DNA of 8,712 bases from NCBI GenBank assembly GCA_003560355.1, contig PWIP01000022.1:1-8712 (forward strand), read 5' to 3'. This DNA comes from Candidatus Dojkabacteria bacterium (GTDB lineage: Bacteria > Patescibacteriota > Dojkabacteria > SC72 > T1SED10-24). This document shows positions 1-5,364 of this stretch, one piece after another (position 1 is the stretch's first letter; every line of letters begins with the position of its first letter). Under the pieces are notes generated by a model that worked only from the letters and a program-made list of their open reading frames with translations, was not told the origin of the DNA and did no database searches. Both the position numbers and the translations under genes were made by a program.

Positions 1-569
1 ACTTTAATCTTTGCTTCAGGAAATAATTTTTGCCATTCCTTCTTTTTTAAATATCGTATTTCTTCATATTCATTTTCGTCTTGATTCTCTTCTACATACT
101 TTAACTTAAATTCCTTTTGTAGAGCTTTTTGACTATTTTCATCAAGTAAATGAAAAAATGGGAATCCATAATGAGGTTCAATAATTGTCCCCATATTAGG
201 CACTACAACGAGATATTTTTTGCCAACTCTTTGTATTTCTTCACAAGTTTTTAAAAATGAATCTTCAGGTTGTATATGTTCCAAAACTCCAATACTGACT
301 ACGACATCTACGGAGTTATCTTCAAAAGGTAAAATATCATCCCGTCTTTGAATGTATTTGAAATTTGGTTGCCTAATTGAATTTTCATTCTCTGGAAATA
401 CATCTATGCCAATAATTGGATTTTCTTTGTTAAATTCTTCAAATGTATATCCTTTACCACTGCCAATATTCAGGACTTTTTCATGAGGTTGTAGATTTAA
501 TAGTTTTACAATCTTTTTGTACCTCTTTTTTTTTCTCTTAACCGGATTGTAAAAACTTCTAATGTTCAT
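1..569 (-). CDS. Class I SAM-dependent methyltransferase (Methyltransf_11-like), C-terminus cut by window edge
   Basis: This minus-strand reading frame starts at ATG 569-567 and stays open to the left edge, so 189 codons are visible and the C-terminus is missing. The protein begins MNIRSFYNPVKRKKKRYKKI. Motif I of the Rossmann methyltransferase fold is visible as VLNIGSGKGY (residues 32-41), the acidic SAM-ribose residue as GIDVFP (D56), and the post-II/III region as LPFEDNSVDVVVSIGVLEHI (residues 80-99), which is typical of the UbiE/Methyltransf_11 group. It therefore very likely transfers a methyl group from SAM in the cytoplasm, but the acceptor cannot be read from sequence. Its ATG overlaps the comF stop (ATGA), so it is probably translated by coupling with comF. 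There is no separate promoter. The basic N-terminus (KRKKKRYKK) might bind a membrane or nucleic acid, which is only a guess. Confidence 0.85.
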   Translation of the reverse strand, partial: MNIRSFYNPVKRKKKRYKKIVKLLNLQPHEKVLNIGSGKGYTFEEFNKENPIIGIDVFPENENSIRQPNFKYIQRRDDILPFEDNSVDVVVSIGVLEHIQPEDSFLKTCEEIQRVGKKYLVVVPNMGTIIEPHYGFPFFHLLDENSQKALQKEFKLKYVEENQDENEYEEIRYLKKKEWQKLFPEAKIK

Positions 570-1261
570 TGTTTTTTCTTTCTAAAGCTACCCTGAAACA
601 AACAAATGCCTTTTAAAACAACTTTTTTACCTAAAGCCTCATTAATCTCTTTTGCAATTTCACTTATCGTTGCTCCAGTAGTAATTATATCATCCATTAT
701 AATTATCTTACTGTACTTGTCAATTTTAGGTATAAGGTTGGTATTAACTTCAAATATATTTTCAACATTTTTCTCTCTCTCACAATAGTCTAGGCTGGCT
801 TGTGATATATTTTCCTGTTTTTTAAAAACAAAGTTTGTATTAACCTGAGCATTTACTTTTTGAGCAATCAAATTACAAAGAATTTCTGTTGGATTAAACC
901 CTCTTTCTAGAGTTTTTTTTCTGTGAGAAGGTAATGGTATAAGTAGGGAATTTTCAAAATTTATTTTTTTTAATTTACTTTCAAAAAGAGAAAAAAGAAA
1001 ATTACCAACTTGAAACCTATTCTTGTATTTAAAATTGTGAATTAATTTTTTAGAACATTCATTGTACTTCCACAAAGTTATTACACTTTCCAGAGAATTT
1101 GCTTTAACACACTGACTATGGGTTTTAAAGTTGTTTGAAAGTTTTTTACACATGTAGCAGTTTGGTAATGTAGGATATAGGTTTTTTTGACAAGTTTTAC
1201 AAAGCCAAAGCCCTGTTTTTGAACAAACCAAACATTCTTTTGGAAAAAGGAAATCTAACAT
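566..1261 (-). CDS. comF: ComF family phosphoribosyltransferase-like protein
   Basis: Complete 231-residue protein, a normal length for ComF/GntX proteins. The N-terminus has a zinc-ribbon arrangement: C10-x2-C13, C21-x2-C24, C35-x2-C38, then H48 and C51. The ComF signature PLPSHRKKTLERGFNPTEIL spans residues 109-128. A type I phosphoribosyltransferase PRPP loop, IIIMDDIITTGATISE, starts near residue 186, with the paired Asp at 190-191. ComF is needed for DNA uptake in Bacillus and Haemophilus, where it is thought to act on incoming single-stranded DNA in the cytoplasm; its exact reaction is not settled. No other competence gene lies in the window, so the role here is inferred from family only. 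The start ATG (1261-1259) gives the usual MLDFLFPxxCxxC opening, but no Shine-Dalgarno sequence precedes it. The TGA stop overlaps the start of the downstream methyltransferase gene by 4 nt. Confidence 0.93.
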   Translation of the reverse strand: MLDFLFPKECLVCSKTGLWLCKTCQKNLYPTLPNCYMCKKLSNNFKTHSQCVKANSLESVITLWKYNECSKKLIHNFKYKNRFQVGNFLFSLFESKLKKINFENSLLIPLPSHRKKTLERGFNPTEILCNLIAQKVNAQVNTNFVFKKQENISQASLDYCEREKNVENIFEVNTNLIPKIDKYSKIIIMDDIITTGATISEIAKEINEALGKKVVLKGICLFQGSFRKKKQ

Positions 1262-1374
1262 AAAAAAGTTTTAATATATTTTTATGAAAGTTTTTTGAAA
1301 TATAGATTATTATTGTAAAAAGTCCCTTTTTATTATATTATTCTGAAGTTGACATACTTAAACAAACTTTTATT
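1262..1374. promoter_or_regulatory. Divergent intergenic region between comF and murJ, candidate promoters
   Basis: This AT-rich 113-nt gap separates divergently transcribed comF and murJ and should hold promoters for both. Plus strand: TTGTAA (1313-1318), a 17-nt spacer and TATTAT (1336-1341) give a plausible promoter with a leader of about 27 nt. A perfect TTGACA lies at 1349-1354, but the only -10-like partner (TATTGT, 1371-1376) overlaps the GTG start. Minus strand: a perfect TATAAT reads from 1337 to 1332 but has no convincing -35. Neither gene has a recognisable Shine-Dalgarno site. In such AT-rich DNA chance matches are common. Confidence 0.4.
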
Positions 1375-3270
1375 GTGAGAAAAAATTCTGTTCCAATAAT
1401 TATGGTAGTGTTGGTGCTTTCCAAGATTTTGGGTTTTTTAAAACTCAGACTTATTGCTCAACTCTTTGGTGCTACACGAGAATTAGACCTTTTTTGGGCA
1501 GCTTTTACAATTCCAGATACTCTTTTTAATATAATTATTGCTGGTAGTATAAATGCAGCGATAATTCCTGTTTTTAGTAAAGTTTTGAATAGAAAAGGTG
1601 ATGTTGATCTTGCAAAACTCTTCTATCGCTTAAATGTTCTTTTTTTGATTAGCATAATTTTTCTTTCATGTGTTGCATTTCTTTTTGCAAATCAAATTGC
1701 TTCTCTACTCGTTGGGCAGAATATTGCTATCGGCCTTTTGCGAACAGCAGAAGATATTACTGTAAGTGATATTAATTTTCTGGCTTGGTTAATTCGTATT
1801 ATGCTTCTTTCTCCAATATTTCTTGGTTTGAGCAATCTTCTTTCTGGCTATCTTCAGGTTTACAAGAGATTTTTCATTACTGCAGTTGCCCCTCTTGTTT
1901 ACAATATAATTGTGATATTTGTTGCGCTCATTTTCGTAAATAATTTGGGAATGGGTGTTGAGGGTATTGCTTGGGCAACTGTTTTTGGTTCTGTTTTCCA
2001 TTTTCTTTCTCAAACTCCAGCCTTTATTAGAGTTTACAAGGAAAAAACACTTCTAACAAAGAACATCTATCAAGAAATGAAAGGTAATCTTTTAGGAGTT
2101 AAGGAAGATATTCAGGAAGTTGTTAATGTTTTAAGATTAGCAATTCCAAGAATTATTGGTGTTGTAGGCGAACAGATTAATGTTTTCATAAACACATTTA
2201 TTAGCTTTACACTTTCTGGGGGTGCATTAAGTGCTTACAGATTTGCTTTTAGTTTACATCTTTTTCCTGTTCAAATAATTGGTGGTGCTATGTCTTTAGT
2301 AGCTTTGCCAAATCTTGCTGAGGCTTTTGCTAATGGAAAGATGAAAATTTTTAGGGAAATTTACAACAAATCTGTTCAAAAAGCTCTCTTTTTAATACTA
2401 CCCATGGTAGGAATAATCTTAGTTTTGAGATTACCAATAGTTCGTCTCGCTTATGGTGTTGGTGAGTTTGATTGGTGGGCTACAGTAATAACTTCGTGGT
2501 GTCTTTTTCTTCTTGCTTTTGCAGTTTTAGGTCAAGTTGTTGCTAGTTTAAGTCTCCGAGCTTTTTATGCAATTCATGAAACGCGTTTACCTCTTCTCAT
2601 AATTTTTTTGACAATTATTCTAAACATACTTGGCAGCTATTATTTTACAAACTTTTTCTCCCACTATTTTGACTGGAGACCTTTAGTTGCTGAAATAGGG
2701 AATGGAGGTACTTTGGAAGCGAGTAAATCTCTTTTAGCAGAAATGTCTGGGTGGTTTACAACAAGAAATATCTCTGACGCAGCTGTTGGTGGTTTAGCAT
2801 TAAGCACTAGTGTATCATTTCTTTTTGAAGCAACTCTCTACATTATTCTTCTTAACAAAAAAGTAAAAGTAATTTCGTGGGAGCAGAGTATAAAGCCTTT
2901 TCTTAAAAAAATAACTAGTACTTTTGTAATGATTGTGGTTATGTACCTGGCATTTCGTCTTACAGACTTCAATCTTGACACCACTAGAACAGTAAATGTT
3001 TTTTTAATACTTGTAACAACAACAACACTAGGTTTAGCAGTATATGTACTTTGTTGCAAAATATTCAGAGTTCAAGAACTATCTTTAATGGTTGATTATT
3101 CAAAAAGTTTTTACAAATATGCAACCTCAAGGAAACTTTTGGTAGATTTACCTCTAGTTATGACAGATTATGCAAGTTTTTTTAGAATTAAAATGGATTC
3201 ATTATTTAAAAAAGGTAAAAACAATGGCCAAGAAGAAAAGGAAGAAAACAACGAAAAAGAAGGTAGTTAA
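1375..3270 (+). CDS. murJ: MurJ-type lipid II flippase (MVN family)
   Basis: 631-residue polytopic membrane protein of the MviN/MurJ family, which flips lipid II across the cytoplasmic membrane for peptidoglycan synthesis. The N-terminus (LSKILGFLKLRLIAQLFGAT, then DLFWAAFTIPDTLFNIIIAG) aligns by eye with E. coli MurJ TM1-TM2, keeping the LGF, FGA, D and P..L...AG positions. Many hydrophobic segments follow, as expected for about 14 helices. The GTG start gives the usual short basic lead-in; the next ATG (codon 10) would remove it. There is no Shine-Dalgarno site. Oddities: residues matching E. coli R18 and R24 are lysines, and the TM2 arginine (R52) is F or N. About 40-48 extra residues at 423-470 probably form an extracellular loop. 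From about residue 575 a hydrophilic tail ends in an E/K/N-rich stretch. At 631 residues it is longer than the usual 510-540. Its end overlaps the next gene. Confidence 0.93.
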   Translation: MRKNSVPIIMVVLVLSKILGFLKLRLIAQLFGATRELDLFWAAFTIPDTLFNIIIAGSINAAIIPVFSKVLNRKGDVDLAKLFYRLNVLFLISIIFLSCVAFLFANQIASLLVGQNIAIGLLRTAEDITVSDINFLAWLIRIMLLSPIFLGLSNLLSGYLQVYKRFFITAVAPLVYNIIVIFVALIFVNNLGMGVEGIAWATVFGSVFHFLSQTPAFIRVYKEKTLLTKNIYQEMKGNLLGVKEDIQEVVNVLRLAIPRIIGVVGEQINVFINTFISFTLSGGALSAYRFAFSLHLFPVQIIGGAMSLVALPNLAEAFANGKMKIFREIYNKSVQKALFLILPMVGIILVLRLPIVRLAYGVGEFDWWATVITSWCLFLLAFAVLGQVVASLSLRAFYAIHETRLPLLIIFLTIILNILGSYYFTNFFSHYFDWRPLVAEIGNGGTLEASKSLLAEMSGWFTTRNISDAAVGGLALSTSVSFLFEATLYIILLNKKVKVISWEQSIKPFLKKITSTFVMIVVMYLAFRLTDFNLDTTRTVNVFLILVTTTTLGLAVYVLCCKIFRVQELSLMVDYSKSFYKYATSRKLLVDLPLVMTDYASFFRIKMDSLFKKGKNNGQEEKEENNEKEGS

Positions 3271-3928
3271 GAAGAAGGTTGTAAAAAAGAGACAGGAGAA
3301 AGAAGAAGGTAAGGTTTTTTCATGGCATTTACCTTTTTTGGTTGTTTTAATTCTCTTTGTTTCTTTTACATCTTTTAGCCTTCTTCTTTTTTCAAGAAAT
3401 TACAGAGAATGGGTAGAGGTTTTTGAAGATTCTCCAAATGTAAAAAGACTTGACTATCAAAATGAATATGTAGATTTGGATGAAAAAATATTGCAATACA
3501 ACGAAGTAGAAAGGGAATATGCATATGTTGAATTTGATGAGAGAGAATCGCTCTTTCTTCTTTCAAGAAGTTTGGATGAATCTTTGCCTGATTGGGTAGA
3601 AATTGAAAAAACTGCTTTAGAAACTTCAAGAGGTAATTGGAGATTTTTTGTTAAAGGAAAAGCTTTTAATATTTCATTACCTTGGTTTCAAATATCTCTA
3701 TCTAAAGAAGATATACAGTCAGTAGATGTATATATAGAGGATATTTTTTTAGGAAATTTGAGTTTTAAAAATATTTACTTAAATTCCGTTGTAGAAAATG
3801 CAAACCAGGGTTTAAGTAGAGCTGTACAACTTGTAAATGATGGTAATTTTGCTGAAAGGGTTTTTGAAAACATTGAACTTGCTGAAGATTCACTAATTAT
3901 CAGAAGTAGGAATATTTACTATTTTTAA
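3224..3928 (+). CDS. Single-pass membrane protein with Lys-rich cytoplasmic N-terminus, function unknown
   Basis: I do not recognise this family. The frame is open from an ATG at 3170, but the better start is ATG 3224. It has AAAGG at 3211-3215, 8 nt upstream, giving a 234-residue protein beginning MAKKKRKKTTKKKVVKKKVV. Residues 1-30 are almost all K/R/T/V/E. One transmembrane segment follows at about 36-56 (LPFLVVLILFVSFTSFSLLLF). The remaining roughly 175 residues are acidic, rich in aromatic and beta-favouring residues, cysteine-free, and probably extracytoplasmic given the positive-inside rule. There is no enzyme motif. It overlaps the end of murJ by 47 nt in another frame, so co-transcription and translational coupling with the lipid II flippase are likely. 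This hints at a role in cell-wall or envelope work (inference). The stop is TAA, 14 nt before a strong inverted repeat. Confidence 0.8.
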   Translation: MAKKKRKKTTKKKVVKKKVVKKRQEKEEGKVFSWHLPFLVVLILFVSFTSFSLLLFSRNYREWVEVFEDSPNVKRLDYQNEYVDLDEKILQYNEVEREYAYVEFDERESLFLLSRSLDESLPDWVEIEKTALETSRGNWRFFVKGKAFNISLPWFQISLSKEDIQSVDVYIEDIFLGNLSFKNIYLNSVVENANQGLSRAVQLVNDGNFAERVFENIELAEDSLIIRSRNIYYF

Positions 3929-3942
3929 GCTTTCAATTCTGT

Positions 3943-3979
3943 TTGGACAAATTGGAAGTCTGACTTCCAATTTGTCCAA
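3943..3979. repeat. Perfect 18-bp inverted repeat with 1-nt centre
   Basis: The left arm TTGGACAAATTGGAAGTC (3943-3960) is followed by a single T (3961) and its exact reverse complement (3962-3979). The inner core reads GGAAGTCTGACTTCC. The repeat lies between the stop of the Lys-rich membrane protein gene (3928) and the ATPase start (4000). An intrinsic terminator is possible because it follows a stop codon. However, no T-run follows on the plus strand (TGTCCTGATATAATT), and none is seen on the minus strand. It could instead be a dispersed REP-like palindrome, an operator or a cruciform-forming site. Its right arm covers the zone where a -35 element for the ATPase gene would lie. Confidence 0.9.
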
Positions 3980-3984
3980 TGTCC

Positions 3985-3999
3985 TGATATAATTCAAGT
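3985..3999 (+). promoter_or_regulatory. Extended -10 promoter giving a leaderless ATPase transcript
   Basis: TGA-TATAAT at 3985-3993 is a perfect extended -10 element (TGn then TATAAT at 3988-3993). Only six bases separate it from the ATG at 4000, so transcription should begin at or within a base or two of the A of the start codon. No Shine-Dalgarno sequence is present, which fits a leaderless mRNA. There is no good -35: at the 17-nt spacing lies TTCCAA, inside the upstream inverted repeat. An extended -10 can work without one. Confidence 0.6.
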
Positions 4000-5160
4000 A
4001 TGATACAAAGGGATATAACAGGGAAATTGAAGAAGTCAGCTAAGTCCTATGGTGTAATATCCATAACAGGACCAAGGCAGTCAGGCAAAACGACTCTTGC
4101 TAAGGCAGTTTTTCCGAAACATGATTACGTAAATCTTGAAAATCTTAGAGAATTAGAGAAAATAAAGAGAGATCCACTTTCCTTTCTTAATTCTGTAAAA
4201 GGAGGAGTTATAATAGACGAAATACAAAAATTCCCTGATTTGCTTTCTTACATTCAAGTAGCTATTGATGAAAGTTTTAAGCCAGGGAAATTTGTAATAA
4301 CTGGTTCGCAAAACTTACTACTCTTAAATCAGGTAAGTCAAAGTTTGGCAGGAAGAGTCTCCATAATTAGGCTCTACCCTTTTACAATTTCTGAACTACT
4401 CTCAAGTAAAAATAAATGCAAAAACTATATAGAGCAAATATATTATGGATTTTATCCAGCAATTTACGACAAAAATTTGAATCCGGTAGAATATTACGAG
4501 AACTATATAAACACGTATGTTGAAAGGGATGTTAGGACAATTAAAAATATAGGGGATCTTTCTACTTTTGTTAAATTTTTAAAAATTCTTGCAACGAGAA
4601 TAGGGCAACTGTTGAATTTATCAGAAATAGGTGCTCAACTTGGCATTTCTCACAAGACAATAACATCTTGGATTTCCATACTTCAGGCAAGTTACATCCT
4701 CGTTTTTTTAGAGCCCCATTATAATAATTTTGGAAAAAGAATAGTCAAATCTCCCAAAGTATATTTTACTGACGTGGGTTTGGCTACAAACCTTCTTAAT
4801 CTAAATTCAAAAAACGAAATAGCGAACTACTATGCACTTGGAAGTCTTTTTGAAAATCTTGTAATTTTGGATATATACAAGTCAATTTTAAATAGTTCTT
4901 CCAATGATAATCTCTATTTTTTCCGAGATAAGACAGGTAATGAAGTAGATCTTTTAGTAGATAAAGGAAGCGAAGTTGTTCCTGTTGAAATAAAGTCTAG
5001 TTCTTCTTTTCATTCTGATTTTTTGAAAGGGATAGAATATTACAGGAGTATTAGTAAGGAGCAAAATTCTGGGGCAATAATATACACGGGGAAAAGTTCC
5101 TGGGATGTAAAAAACACCAAATTGTTAAACTATATTGATATTCCCAAAATTTTTGATTAA
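4000..5160 (+). CDS. AAA-family ATPase with C-terminal DUF4143 domain
   Basis: Complete 386-residue protein, the normal length for this family. Walker A is GPRQSGKTT (residues 24-32), Walker B is GVIIDEIQ (69-76, acidic pair D73-E74), sensor 1 is FVITGSQN (98-105), and a probable arginine finger is R119 in LAGRV. A winged-helix-like region lies at about 200-230 (LSEIGAQLGISHKTITSWI). The C-terminal DUF4143 part has the nuclease-like pattern GNEVDLLV (D317) followed by VEIKSS (E330-x-K332), resembling a PD-(D/E)xK core. These proteins are widespread and often multicopy in bacteria and archaea, and their biological role is unclear; DNA handling is a reasonable guess but unproved. The MIQRDI opening matches the family start, so the start is secure despite lacking a Shine-Dalgarno site. 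It is flanked by an inverted repeat and its own promoter, so it is probably a single-gene unit. Its presence could reflect horizontal transfer, but no integrase or direct repeats are seen. Confidence 0.93.
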   Translation: MIQRDITGKLKKSAKSYGVISITGPRQSGKTTLAKAVFPKHDYVNLENLRELEKIKRDPLSFLNSVKGGVIIDEIQKFPDLLSYIQVAIDESFKPGKFVITGSQNLLLLNQVSQSLAGRVSIIRLYPFTISELLSSKNKCKNYIEQIYYGFYPAIYDKNLNPVEYYENYINTYVERDVRTIKNIGDLSTFVKFLKILATRIGQLLNLSEIGAQLGISHKTITSWISILQASYILVFLEPHYNNFGKRIVKSPKVYFTDVGLATNLLNLNSKNEIANYYALGSLFENLVILDIYKSILNSSSNDNLYFFRDKTGNEVDLLVDKGSEVVPVEIKSSSSFHSDFLKGIEYYRSISKEQNSGAIIYTGKSSWDVKNTKLLNYIDIPKIFD

Positions 5161-5170
5161 TGAAGCTGGG

Positions 5171-5200
5171 ATGTATGTTGTACAACATGCTCACCTACAT
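5171..5200. promoter_or_regulatory. 14-bp perfect palindrome within a larger imperfect inverted repeat
   Basis: ATGTTGTACAACAT at 5175-5188 is its own reverse complement. A second, overlapping inverted repeat pairs ATGTA (5171-5175) with TACAT (5196-5200), extended on both sides by GG(G/A) and (T/C)CC-type bases. It sits 11 nt after the ATPase stop and about 22 nt upstream of the -35 of the next promoter. It could be an operator for a dimeric regulator of the surface-protein gene, or an imperfect terminator for the ATPase gene, since the T-rich stretch TTCCATTTTCTTT follows. The sequence does not decide between these. Confidence 0.45.
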
Positions 5201-5210
5201 TCCATTTTCT

Positions 5211-5239
5211 TTGACATCAAAGTGTTAATAATATACACT
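5211..5239 (+). promoter_or_regulatory. Sigma-70-type promoter of the surface-protein gene
   Basis: A perfect -35 TTGACA (5211-5216), a 17-nt spacer and the -10 TACACT (5234-5239, four of six consensus bases) lie upstream of the ATG at 5272. The expected transcript start is near 5246, giving a leader of about 26 nt. The only Shine-Dalgarno-like bases are AGG at 5267-5269, just 2 nt from the ATG, which is unusually close. Confidence 0.6.
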
Positions 5240-5271
5240 TTTACCATAGTTTTGCAAAAACAATTTAGGTT

Positions 5272-5364
5272 ATGTCTGTATTAAAAAAGTGGAAATTACT
5301 TTTGGTGTTTTCTTTGGCATTTGGTCTTGCTTTGTTTCCATTGATTTTTGACGAAGTTCAAGCT
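5272..5364 (+). other. Signal peptide of the surface protein
   Basis: Residues 1-31 show a basic N-region (K5, K6, K8), a hydrophobic core (LLLVFSLAFGLALFPLIF) and a probable signal peptidase I site VQA before SS. This predicts export by the Sec route. No lipobox cysteine is present. Confidence 0.85.

Noticed and set aside
606..788. Plus-strand 60-codon frame opposite comF
   Set aside because: It lies antisense to the conserved PRPP-loop region of comF and has no start signal or recognisable motif.
1349..1376. TTGACA with TATTGT as the murJ promoter
   Set aside because: The -10 would overlap the GTG start and transcription would begin inside the gene; the TTGTAA/TATTAT pair further upstream fits better.
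3170..3223. Upstream ATG at 3170 extending the Lys-rich membrane protein by 18 residues
   Set aside because: It lies deep inside murJ with no ribosome site, while ATG 3224 has AAAGG 8 nt upstream and gives a natural Lys-rich start.
3943..3993. Palindrome as a standard rho-independent terminator
   Set aside because: No run of T follows the stem on either strand, so this cannot be claimed, although a hairpin-only stop is not excluded.
4000..5160. ATPase gene as part of a transposon or integrated element
   Set aside because: No transposase, integrase, terminal repeats or target-site duplication are visible around it.
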